Shown here: one piece after another, positions 38,653 to 49,369 of the stretch | Layout of the letters: each line of letters opens with the position of its first letter | Numbering within the stretch: the first letter of the stretch is position 1 | From: Blasia pusilla | Lineage: Eukaryota > Marchantiophyta > Marchantiopsida > Blasiales | DNA length: 64,000 bases | Direction of reading: 5' to 3' | NCBI GenBank assembly: GCA_050084515.1 | Contig: CM114275.1 | Span: 19,530,001-19,594,000, forward strand | Program-made: the position numbers and the translations under genes | Notes under the pieces: model-generated | Told to the model about the DNA's origin: nothing | The model's input: only the letters and a program-made list of their open reading frames with translations | Databases searched by the model: none

Positions 38653-41600
38653 ATGGTATGCATCCATTCTCGTTATGTAGCGGGTTGGGTGGTCTGGTGG
38701 ATTGTGTCTGGAGCGACCTGGGGAAAGGTGTGGAGTTTTATCGGACTGTCAGGTGAAGATTTGAATTTCCTCCCAAGGGTGTGTCTTGTGAGGATTGGAC
38801 GGCTGGTAGTATACGAAGACCTATCAACACGCCGATTCCACTTCTCGGATTGTGGTTTGATCAAAGTGCCGATGACTGGACATGCGCGATCTGCGCGACT
38901 TCCGGCCACAAATCTGGAGTGGGACTTCGGTGCAGAAATCGGGAGGATTTCGTTTTTCTCCCTATCCATCCTCGTTTGAATTGGACATCATGGGCCAGGC
39001 TCTGGATCTAAGTCAATGTGGGGTCCTTAGGGTTTCGAGAGTGACCACTGTCAAAATACCTCCTTGCATGTGATCTCCCACTGTACTCCTGGCCACCTCT
39101 TTTCCAGGAAAAGAGATCACCACCCCCGAACACTTTCTTCTAAATGATTCCTAGTACTGGGTGTCGGCATCCTCCCCCATTCGATGTAGATATTAGTGCT
39201 CGATCTGGTTTCTCTACACCTCTTAGGGCTCGACGTGGATGTCCATGAAGGTGTCAAATGCATGGTGTAATGGGCATCAGCTCCGCTTGTGCTCCTCTCA
39301 ACTTTGCCAATACTGCAAACGACAAACCTAAGTTCTTTGCAACTGCCACTACATCGAGTCTTTCCACTCTGTCCCAAATTTTTTCAAAGGGAGATGAAGT
39401 GAAAAGTGAGTGGCAGATTAGAGTATTTCTATCTTGACTGCGACCCGGATGTCTTGATTGAAATTGATCACCATATACGATTTGGAATTTATCGGGAACC
39501 TGTATGCGTGGAGTATTTGTAGGCTGATATTATGCTCTTGAATATCTGCAGAACTTTTTGATTGGTGCATTCAAACCACCTTGCTCTGTTTCAGTTGACT
39601 TCAAAGATGCAGATACTCGTAAACAGGCAAGTAAAGTTTTTTCCTCTGTCCTAGATGGTTTCTCACCTTACACCATGAGATGATATTATTCCAGCTGGTA
39701 GCAAACAACTTTGTCGCATCGATCCAGTTCATCATCAGCTTTCGAATCTTCTTTCACAGTGTATTGGCACACAGCTACTGTTGAAATAGCTGATCGTTGG
39801 TGAAGTTCAAATTCCTAAATTTGATGACAATACAGGCTTTTGAATTCATACATGCCTTTTTCATTAGCCAATGGATGCCAACTTTAAATCTTTGTCAGGA
39901 TGAATCAGGATGAACGTCAGCGAAACATAAGATAGGCATTCTCTCAAATTCTTGCTGTGGTCCTGCGAAAATCAGTGGCATAGTTCCTGTGGATAGCTCT
40001 GATCTATTACCTCTACATACGCAGCGCAGAGTGTACACATTATTTTTGTCTGTTTGCAGTCATGGCTGGAATTTGGCCTCATCACCTGGTTTTGTTTGAG
40101 ACAGCAAACTTATTACCTGGTTTGGTGCAGGCAAGTATCAAGAAAGAGAACGGGCAGATGATGCTGGTGCCTCTGTTCCAGAGCCAAGAAAGTGTGGTTG
40201 GGGAGGTGTGGTTCCTTCCACTCGTGAAATGATTGGGAGGGTTCATTTTCAGGAATGTCTTTTGGTTGAATATACAGCCTCTTGTCCCATGTTGAACACA
40301 TACAGTGGTACATACGTTTTGTCTTTGGTGCATAAGCAATGGAGTGTAGGAGTTAATTCTGCCTTTTCAAGTTGACACATCAGTTCCACAGTAATATCAC
40401 AAATGGAGCCACTACAGGCTGCTTCTGGTCCCTTTATTTGTAGCACTAAGTCGGTGGTACGATATTAATAGTCTTGTGATTTTGGTACTTTCAGGTACGC
40501 ATAGAACCTCTGCCTGGAAAGAAGGTAGAGCATATGGGGGTAAAAATAGAGCTCCTGGGCCAGATAGGTGTGTTTCTTTGTCCTTGCTTCTATTTTGGTG
40601 TGGCTTTTACTTGAAGAGCTTGTAGTTAGTCTTCTAAAACCTTCGCATTCAATGAGTATTCTCTAGCTAAATTGTGTATTGTGAACAGTCATTAGATGTT
40701 TCAGTAAGGTCGCTGTGCCTAGCGGTTGACTGTGCTATGCTGTCCCCGCAGAACTTTATTTTGACAGGGGCAGTTTCTACGATTTTACCTCTCTGGGTAC
40801 GTTGTCCAATTTCTCTAGTATAAGCAATATTCCTCTTGGCATTCTTGGATGACTGATGAGCAAGACTTTACTCCCTCGACTAGGCTGTTAAAAAATGGTT
40901 TTGATTTTGAGATATGGTGAGTCATAACTTGGAATCATGTGCAAAGCTGGAAATCTAGGACATTGGGTATCGTTCATGAGTGACCTATTTCTGTTAGGTG
41001 TCATTTGCCTATGAGATTGTTTGTTGAGCCAGTCCAATTGGATGTATGCAGTCAGGGAACTGGATGTTCCCGGGGAAATCATAGATCGGAAGACTTTCCC
41101 CTTTGAGTTCTCGACTGTGGAAATGCCTTACGAATCATATAATGGTGTCAATGTTCGACTCAGGTATTGAAATGTTTCTATGTTTGAGTTTCCTGATGGT
41201 GCTGCATCCCTAGTAGTGTATAGTCAGCATTGTCAGAGCTGCTATGTTTGATCAAAGGCACTGTGATCCCCCATTGACATTCAATAAATGCAGATATATC
41301 CTCAAGGTGACTATCAGTCGCAGTTATGCCACGAATATTGTTGAGTACAAGGACTTTTGGGTGAGTTTTTAAACAAGCAGTGTTGATTTTCTGTCTGAAG
41401 TGGATGCAACCTATCTGATGTTGGCCAGAGTATAGTTTGAAGTGGCACACTGAGGATGTGTAATACTGGATCATGAACTTAACCATAGCATCAGAGATAT
41501 GGAGGGTTCTGAATTTGTTTTCGTAGCTACACAGGTTCTGACATCTGGCTCCATTGAGCAATTCGAGTGCTTGAGGGAAGAATTGATGGTTTGAGGTTAT

Positions 41601-43358
41601 GATTTACCATTTAAAACGTATTCACCAAACAGAAGGGTGATGGGAGATCAAACTGACTGTTGGAGAAGATACTGGACCATTCAGTGTCTCAGATATACCA
41701 ACCAATCTCTCTGCAGTAGGTCTCCTGTAACACGACCCAATAAACAGCCAAGCGAAATACAATTTTATCCAGACCATGTCTTGTTGTCATTAGTAAAGGC
41801 AAGTGGAAAATGAGTCACATTTCTGTCCACTAGTCATGCTCTCACTCCTAAATTTGGCTTGAAGATTCTTCTGTGTGGATTTGTTGTTCTATTCATATCT
41901 TCATGGGTGAAGAGAGCCATAGAAAGTGATGCTCTGAGGGATACTGTTGAGCCAAATTATGTAGACGCGCAAAGATGTGATTTGATATCACTTGTATACA
42001 CTCTTGACAGTCATCAAGTCCAATCAGAAACGGTTACCTCTTGCTACAGAGTTTCTGAAACCCACCGATTGCCTGACAATGGGATGAATACTTCATTTTT
42101 TGGTTAGGTAAGTTTACAGATTTTTTGACCTTCACACTAATAGGTGATCTACATATGAACAGGTACGAAACTTCTCCCCACCACCAGAAATCAACAACAG
42201 CATCAAGGTGAATTTTTTACTGGCTAGTGTATAGGAATGTGGTTGGGAAGACAGATGAGTGGATGGATTCCATCAAGAAACGTCATCTTTCAGTGGCAAA
42301 GCCTAGTTGCATGTGGAGGCTGGTTATAGACCATAAACATTTTGGGAGTAGAGGAAGATTTAATGTCCAACTTTAAATTTTGTAGGACTTATTGTACTAA
42401 GGGTTGCTTGTGGCCAATCGACTGTTTTTATGAGTTCGACTTGAGGCCTTTGCTTCTCAATTGTGGAACATCATGAAGGCATGTGAATTTGAGACATTAA
42501 ATAGGTCTCCTGGTAGACTTTTACCTTGTTGATAGTTAAATTCATTATTCAAATGGAGTGCATGAAATCTTGTTGCCCAGAATGATCATTTAGATCCATG
42601 TAACCTGATTTCAGATGGAGGTTGGCATTGAGGATTGCCTGCATATCGAGTTTGAGTTCAGCAAAAGCAAGTATGTTAGCTCACTACCTTGCTGTCCTCC
42701 TGAAGGAAGGATCAAAGCGATTGAGCCATGATGTCAGTGAACTCATAGGGTTCTGTATGTGAGGTTGAAGATCATCTGATTTTTTTGGAATTCTGCTTTG
42801 GGTGTTGCTGCATGCCCTTGACACAGCTGTGTGTCCCCTGACAACGTCGATGGTATGGAATAGGTATCATCTAAAGGATGTCATAATTGGTAAGATCTAC
42901 TTCTTGCTTGTGCGAATAAAAATCAAGCACATGGAGTTGGAGATTAGGCGGCGTGAATCAACTGGATCAGGACCCAATACGTACAATGAGACAGAGACCC
43001 TGGCAAAGTACGAAATAATGGATGGTGCCCCTGTACGAGGTTAGTAACCACTCTCATTTACTTTGTTATTAGTGTTACTGGACTCAGGTGCTTATCCTTT
43101 GAGGGTACTGAGCAAAGAGATGAAATTTTGGGAAAATATGAGTGAAAATGAGATGAGTGCTAAGTTTCACATTTGTTTATGTGATCAGGGGAGTCGATTC
43201 CAATACGACTATTTCTCAGTCCATATGACTTGACACCCACATATCGGAACATCAACAACAAGTTTAGTGTGAAGTACTATTTGAATTTAGTCCTAGTTGA
43301 TGAAGAGGATCGGCGCTACTTTAAGCAGCAAGAAATCACAATGTTGCGCATTGACTAG
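38653..43358 (+). CDS. VPS26: Retromer core subunit VPS26
   Basis: Arrestin-fold subunit of the retromer (VPS26-VPS29-VPS35) that retrieves cargo such as vacuolar sorting receptors from endosomes; peripheral on the cytosolic face. Exons: 38653-38655, 39552-39626, 40131-40205, 40495-40567, 40752-40796, 41052-41163, 41294-41360, 42163-42207, 42615-42670, 42864-43039 and 43189-43358, joining to 298 codons, against about 302 in Arabidopsis. All phases agree. Characteristic segments are NFLIGAFKPPCSVSVDFKD, PLPGKKVEHMGVKIELLGQ, LYFDRGSFYDFTSL, VRELDVPGEI, FEFSTVEMPYESYNGVNVRL, EVGIEDCLHIEFEF, IRRRESTGSGPNTYNETETL, ESIPVRLFLSPYDLTPTYRN and VDEEDRRYFKQQEIT. The start codon forms the last three bases of exon 1, directly before the GT donor, so the 5' leader is spliced right after ATG. 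Intron 2 has a GC donor (GCAAGT at 39627). The reading frame is intact and the gene looks functional. Confidence 0.95.
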
Positions 43359-44604
43359 TTGTGTCATGGCTCTGAGGCTGAGGTTTTTCAATCGTTTACA
43401 GTGGCATAAAGAGTATTTCTAGCTTCCAGGTGATCTCTCTGGGTTGATATCTTTCATAGGCAGGAAAAAAGACCAGCAAACCAGCCCAAAAAGCACATTA
43501 CTAGTTCTCCTTGCATCAGATTTTGAACTGACGGATCGTTTGCTTGCCCAGGCGGAATGTATATTTTGGTCCATTATTTGGTTGTGTTGATCTTTAAATG
43601 ACCAATAAATCAAGTGAATTCACACGAATGGTAAAGTAGCTTTGAGTGGAGTAGATATGATCTCTTTCCTACCTGTTAGATATGTGCAGCCCTAGTACTC
43701 AACCTTTTGGTTGCAGGACATTAGTCAAAATTTTCTGTGGTGTATTCATTATTACATACTAACTAACCTGCAGATACAAACTACAGGAATGGTGTGACAC
43801 CGTCTTGAATAAACTCTTGGAGGTGTCTCTAGAATGTTTCCCTAATGTTAACTGAGCCTTTTGTTATGGCTCAGTTACCGATGTTCTTGGAGATCATGAT
43901 TGAAGAGGTGACCTATCCAGATGAAGAGATTGTATGCAAAATGCTGGGATTTGCTCGAGCAGGTTGAGTACCGTGACTCCACGAGCAGTGTAGGGATTTT
44001 GAGGATCAAGTCCTGATTTCCTAAAAAGTATTACATCTGGAAATGCCTCACATAGAAATTATACACACTTGGACAGAGATATGTTGTAGATTTGAGACCG
44101 ATGCCTCTCAACGCGTCATCTGCCTCATGTGGAGCCTTCTTGGTTAAGTTTTCATCGCACTGGGCAAAGCCATCTACTCTCGTTTGCTGACTATTCTACT
44201 GAAGCCTGCTGAGGGCAGAAGATGGAGTAGACCGCTGAGATGATGCTCAGAAGTATTTCAGAGATTCCTTGAAATGGAGATGATGGAGCTACTTTCCACC
44301 AAGTGTTGTCCTCTCAACCAACAATTCTGTGTTGTGGTTCTGAGTGTGCGTGATTGGTTTTAAGTTTACAGTAAGTTCCTTTGCACCGACCCTAGTTTAG
44401 TTAGAAAATTGTGTTGTATTGTGAGCTGTCATCTGACCAGACGTTTGAGCTCAGAGTAGCACTGTCCAGTGATTTAGATCTGGCTCGTAATGCTTCAATC
44501 GCCATCCATGGTCACTCATGTGTAGAGACATGATAAGCAAGACGTCCAACTTAGTAGTAGGACGGTATGTCCTCTAAACGGTGATGCTAAAATCCTGGGG
44601 TTGG

Positions 44605-44641
44605 CTTTCACATAGGATAAGCCACTTATCCTATGTGAAAG
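44605..44641. repeat. Perfect 17-bp hairpin
   Basis: CTTTCACATAGGATAAG (44605-44621) and CTTATCCTATGTGAAAG (44625-44641) are exact inverted repeats around a CCA loop. Too short for a typical plant miRNA foldback, but strong enough to form a cruciform or RNA hairpin. Confidence 0.93.
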
Positions 44642-44780
44642 TCTATGTTGGACAAGTAGACATGTAAAAGATCAAATGTAGGTTTAAGTTGGGACTAGAG
44701 GTAAATATGACTTTATGGGCCACGTGCAGATTCTTGAATTCTACATGAACGAGACCAGGAACCCTAGGAAATCTCCCAAG

Positions 44781-44814
44781 GTTTCAAAACAGGCCTCTGG
44801 ACCTGTTTTGAAAC
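44781..44814. repeat. Perfect 13-bp hairpin
   Basis: GTTTCAAAACAGG (44781-44793) and CCTGTTTTGAAAC (44802-44814) pair exactly around an 8-base loop. It lies 140 bp from the 17-bp hairpin. Confidence 0.9.
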
Positions 44815-45149
44815 TCCATACTCCATCCATCAATGACGAGTTTGTGTACTTTATCCCCAAGGACTTGGAACTCTTGAGAAAACTTTGATCCATTTCATCA
44901 ACTCACTTCATGGACAACATTCAAAAATGACTCACATTCACAAGTCTCCAGAGTGAAAATTTTTGAAATATTTCTTACAAAAAATTGAGTGGTATTCCAC
45001 ATTTTCATTGCTATGAAAGAACCTCATATTTGTATACATTACAAAAATTTATGTATGAAATCACCCTATCTAATCTGATTCATCATCAGATGTATGTAAC
45101 ACTGGTGCAAATGTCTCACCAACTCATCCATCTCTTCCCCTAGCTCTAG

Positions 45150-46108
45150 TCATGCGCGTTTCCCCTCCACGAGGAACAATCCTCTCAACATCGACTTCAC
45201 CATCATCTGTTGGTTGTGTTGGAAACATCTACCACTCCCAAAAAGTTCCTCTTGCATACGAGGAGGGGAATGGTATGTTTGAGAATATCCCCCCTTGGTC
45301 CTTTGAGGAATATCTTGCCATAAGAAAGGTGGCAATATCAATTCAAGTCTCCTCAAGACAAGATCATCCACCAATGAATTTTGGTAATTGTTATGCACAA
45401 GTTGTTGAATTGTGTTAAGGGCGTCTTGAGCTTCTTGTGCATTCAACCCTTGAGCAAATAAGAAGTTTTCCGCCTCTCGATTTTGGAGGTCTATGGCAGT
45501 TCCGTGAATAAGCTCTCTCAATCTCAATGAAGCGGACTAGCCAAGCTCGCATAGCTCGATCGATCCTTTGCTGACGTGGGATTTCAGCGTGAACCATCCC
45601 ATCTATGTTCACTTTGGGGTTGTAATTTGATCAGGGGCCGCGATGTCCCAAGCTGAAAGTGAAATTATCTTGCTCTTGGGTCCACTTGCAATACGTTGGT
45701 GGTGCATTAATGTCAGGAGCACGGAAATAGATACCAAAGTGATATGCAATCCTCCTGACCAAGCTTGTCTACAAGTTGGACACTTCAGAGATAATAACAT
45801 GGCCTTCTGAAGACAATATGGATGCCAATAGTTGGCTTTACACGTGCCTGTCAAAGTAGCAACCCTCAAAGGCAATAGGGTTGAAGCATATCATACATTT
45901 GGGCCAGTTGTTTGGTGTGAGGGCCCCTCCTTCACCTACTGCCATTGCCTTCATCCAATCAGGCAGATCTTGATCTTGTAGCCTGGATTGAGAGGTGTTG
46001 GGGCCAACATCAAAGAAGCATAGTTGGCATCATTTGGATCCACAAAATTATCCCATGCTGCGCGTAGAATAGGAGGCCACAACTGCTCGATAGGTTGAAA
46101 TAAAATAT
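45150..46108 (-). pseudogene. Decayed ORF with RING-like zinc finger
   Basis: On the minus strand, starting right after repeat R, segments in shifting frames read LRAAWDNFVDPNDANYASLM (about 46,060), DLPDWMKAMAVGEGG, then WPKCMICFNPIAFEGC with YFDRH, then ANYWHPYC and LSLKCPTCRQ (about 45,900-45,780). The spacing C-x2-C ... C-x3-H ... H-x2-C ... C-x2-C resembles a RING/treble-clef finger, as in ubiquitin ligases. After this come IDRAMRAWLVRFIEIE (about 45,570-45,530) and a long helical segment (45,527-45,150). At least three frame changes and stops are present. Whether it is a host gene fragment captured beside the retroelement or an extra ORF of a larger transposon cannot be decided. It ends in GC-poor DNA near 45,150. 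Confidence 0.5.
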
Positions 46109-46233
46109 CGTGCACATACATATCGCTACACAACATACATCGCTGTCATCGAACACACACACAAACACACACGATCCCATGCTAACTCATGGCATCCATA
46201 CATAGAGGCAAGAAGTAACAAAATATCTCTACT
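46109..46233 (-). repeat. Repeat R, copy directly abutting LTR-like repeat X
   Basis: On the minus strand reads TAGAGATATTTTGTTAC...GTAGCGATATGTATGTGCACG. It directly follows repeat X (46234-46736). A second copy (46751-46882) precedes X, giving R-X-R. This unusual arrangement leaves the true 3' boundary of element A unresolved. Confidence 0.75.
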
Positions 46234-46736
46234 AAAGTAAGATCCAATCTCTCTCAACACCATCTCACACCATAGCTCTCAAAGGTGTGCACTCTTTCTC
46301 ATGTTAAACGAAACCCACTCTCCTAATGAGAGGCTTGGGTTATACTCATAAGGCAAGGGACCATAGCTCCGCCGCCTTATGCCAAGAGGTTCAACAAAGA
46401 GAGAATGAGCTCTCAAGCTCTCTTTCTTGGAGGTATACCCCCTTCCCTCTCCCAAGCCCTCTCAACGGTAACCTATGCTCGCAGGTCATTTCCTTGACTC
46501 TTGACCTGCTGTAGCGGGTCAAGTACCACTTCCAAAAGTGGAAAGCCAACTATCCACAACATGAAAACTTACCCGAAATAGTAAGTTTCTCTATATGGCT
46601 CCAAATGAGCCGAAACGAAGGGAAAACCTGCTCTCTCAGGTTTCTCGGGGCCTCAACACGTCATCCTCGACCTATTGTGCTTGTCCTCCACTACTTGTGC
46701 AGACGCTCTGCTAGATCCCACCGATTTATCCTAACA
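46234..46736 (-). repeat. LTR-like repeat X, 3' copy of element A
   Basis: 503 bp, begins TGTTAGGATAAATCGG on the minus strand, and matches 55339-55842 almost throughout with the same length (503 versus 504). The pair brackets the gag-to-PHD coding region, as LTRs would. No polypurine tract precedes this copy, which is atypical, so the LTR call is provisional. Confidence 0.68.
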
Positions 46737-46750
46737 TTCGTGATAGTTGT

Positions 46751-46882
46751 CGTGTGTATATATATCGCTACACAACATACATCGCTGTCATCACACACAC
46801 ACACACACACACAAACACACATGATCCCATGCTAACTTATGGCATCCATACACAAAGGCGAGAAGTACCAAAATATCTCTAA
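46751..46882 (-). repeat. Repeat R with (CA)n core, 3' of the PHD finger
   Basis: Contains a run of about 12 CA units (near 46,793-46,816) that is shorter or absent in the other R copies. Shared ends are AGAGATATTTTGGTAC and GATGTATGTTGTGTAGCGAT (minus strand). Confidence 0.75.
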
Positions 46883-47068
46883 TCACCCCCCTACCTGTGG
46901 TTAGATCCCTCTAACTCCAGATAGCCATCTATGCCTACCTACCACCACATACATCTCTAGGACGCTAAGAGTAGAAAGGCCAAGTGCTCATGTGGCCCCA
47001 TGGTTTGTTGCCTTCCTGCCATCCATATCACAAAAAAAGTCGGAATCGAAACCTACCTAGTATCTCCT

Positions 47069-47440
47069 CTATGTACATGTGGGACACATCCATCGTCCCC
47101 GAGGAACCCTAGTGAGAGGTGGCGTCAGACATGCCATATGCCAACCTCTCAAACATCCATCATAGACTAGCATCATGGCCGCACCACGAGCAGAACCACA
47201 CAACATACAACGCAAGCCTGTAGGAACTAAAACTGAGCTCAAATCTACTGTACCATCAACGTTAGGAAGGTGACATGGCGCACAATTACGCACATGGTCC
47301 TTCCATACCATACCAATGCGTCCCTCCAACAAGAGAATACCGGATGGCAAAACGTCACACACTCTCACGATAGTGCGTCTTGCAATCACATCCAGCGTCG
47401 TCGGTGGTGTCTGCTGCAAGTAGACATAATCTCCCTAATG
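47069..47440 (-). pseudogene. Integrase C-terminal module and PHD finger of element A
   Basis: Open from about 47,440 to the TGA after 47,069. First part: LDVIARRTIVRVCDVLPSG, LEGRIGMVWKDHVRN, CAPCHLPNVDGTVD, a small beta-rich module as in integrase C-termini, probably preceded by the GDYVYLQ-type stretch. Then a PHD finger: RCMLCGSARGAAMMLVYDGC, RGWHMAC, TPPLTRVPRGRWMCPTC. Cys/His spacing follows C4HC3 except that the first Cys of the second pair is Tyr; the 33-kb copy keeps it. PHD fingers read histone H3 tails, which could steer integration or recruit chromatin factors. It occupies the place where chromoviruses carry a chromodomain. Confidence 0.85.
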
Positions 47441-47479
47441 AAACCTCCGGATAGTTGGTCAATAACTACCACCCCGAAT

Positions 47480-48642
47480 AGTTGCATACCTCAACATATC
47501 CCGATGCTGCGCAATCGCCAAGTTCTCGAACGCCATGGGCATCACTCTCCAAAACAACTCAGCCCTTTGAGAATATGCTCGCATCCATACATCTGGTCAT
47601 CAAGGTCCAGCACCTTACTAGCATCTCGACAAATGGCCGTAGGTAAATCTGGCTCTCGTTCATAAAGTAGCAAGTACGATGAAAAAGACGCGAAGGATGC
47701 CTGCCTACTGAATCTGTATCCCATCGCCAACCACGGCAACTGGAGGTCCCAATCTCCTAGGTGACCTCTCTGCAAGCCATACTTGCGTTAACTCCTCTTC
47801 CTCGTCTACACAACTCTCTCCGCTAATCTATCCCCCTCGGGATGATCTCGCGAAGTCGTGCGGTGGTCAATTAGCGCCTGATCACACAAGGCCTGGAACT
47901 CACCGCGAAACTCGCTGCCCTGGTTAGTCAACACCTCTGCCGGTATGCCATAATGACTCAGCACTCTGTCAAGGAAGGCATAAGCTACTCCCTTACTTGC
48001 TTTGTCAGGCAATGCAACCAACTCGATCCACTCCGAGAAGTGCTCGACCATCACCAACACATAACGACTGTGATGCTCCGTCAAAGGCAAAGATCCTGCA
48101 AAATCCAAACTCCATCTATACCCTAAGTCCATGATCGATAATGGATGCAACTATGGAGTCGGAGCATTGAAAGATGCTCGGACCCGCTCACACACCATGC
48201 ACCTGGCAACAAACTGCTGAAGGTCAGTCGGCATGCCTTGCCATCAATACTGAATCTGGAGCAAGCTATACGTCCGCTTCATCCCAAAGTGACCCAACTC
48301 CTCGTGGGCATGCTGCACTAGTCGTGCTCTATGCAAACGATGTAGCACTACGCGTACTCTACCATCCTCCCAAACCCTCAAAACATGTGTCCCCTCCCAA
48401 CGGAACTGTCTAGCCCGGTGTAGGTTCCGATCCCGCTCTCTAGCATCCACGGTGCTTGCAACGCTGCCAATACGAAGGTACTCCAAGACTACTCCATCAT
48501 CAGGAATTGCTCGACCACCTGTCGTCTCCTCACTGGCCTCGGGATCCAAGGACTCTCCACTAGACCTCGCCATCAAAGTCTCCACACTCTGGCTCTCCAT
48601 AGCCAACATGCCTAAATAGGCTGACGCGTGCCATCCTACCAT
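47480..48642 (-). pseudogene. Integrase of element A, decayed
   Basis: Zinc-binding domain: HAHEELGHFGMKRTYSLLQ (HHCC His pair) then ARCMVCERVR. Catalytic core: YRWSLDFAGSLPL (first Asp), EVLTNQGSEFRGEF, where the second catalytic Asp of the usual TDQG is Asn, and DRLAERVV with the catalytic Glu. The C-terminal part continues with stops (LQLPWLAMGYRFSRQ, YEREPDLPTAICRD). The first about 45 codons (48,642-48,500) form an acidic Ser/Glu-rich linker after RNase H. Stops separate the zinc domain from the core. Confidence 0.85.
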
Positions 48643-48676
48643 TGACTCCTCATCACTCTCTCCATGCCATCGAGCT

Positions 48677-49369
48677 CTAGTCGCATCTCGCTGACTCGGG
48701 CATCTGATGGGTTGAGTTACGACTCAACCCATCTGCATCTTGGTTGAGCGTCCCAGGTCTATGTACCACCTGAAAATCATACTCTTGCAACAACAGAGCC
48801 CATCTCGCAAGCTTCCCTGTAAGCTTGTCGAACTCCATCAACCACTTCAGTGGTTGATGATCAGTGATGATGGTAAAGGGGTTGCCGAATAAGTAACACT
48901 TGAAATGCGCGACAGCCCACACTCCAGCCAAGCACTCACCCTCATACGAGGTGTACTTTGCCTCTGCAGCTTTGTTAGAGCGGCTAGCGTAAGCCACCAC
49001 GAACTCTCTACCCTCATCATCATGTTGGGTGAGCACCGCTCCAAGCCCCAACATGCTTCTATCTGTGTGCAATTGGAAAGGACGACCCCCGATCGGTCTC
49101 CTCAAGATGGGCGCGGACGTCAACCTATCCTTGAGCAACTGAAATGCTGGCTCCTGCTCATCCCCCCAATGCCACTCATGATCCACCTTGGTCAGCAAGG
49201 TTAGCGGCTTTGCAATCGAATTGAATCCCTTGATGTACTGCCGATAGAAGTTCGCCAATCCCATGAATGCGCGAACACGGCTCACATCTGTAAGGTGTGG
49301 AATGCGTGAGATAGCCTCTACCTTCGTTTGTTGAACACCAAGGCCCCTTGGATATATCGTATGACCCAA
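48677..49369 (-). pseudogene. RT C-terminus and RNase H of element A
   Basis: 230 open codons: YLGHTIYPRGL-type RT thumb, then the connection (VRAFMGLANFYRQYIKGF), RNase H with FQLHTDRSMLGLGAVL (catalytic Asp in TDRS), EGECLAGVWAV (Glu) and IITDHQPLKWLM (Asp), then VHRPGTLNQDADGLSR, the usual RNase H end. This is the best preserved coding part of the element. Confidence 0.88.

Larger units (their letters stand above)
43359..45149. other. 3' flank of VPS26 and spacer
   Basis: No coding series recognised. Contains two perfect hairpins (44605-44641 and 44781-44814). The last part borders minus-strand retroelement debris. Confidence 0.4.
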
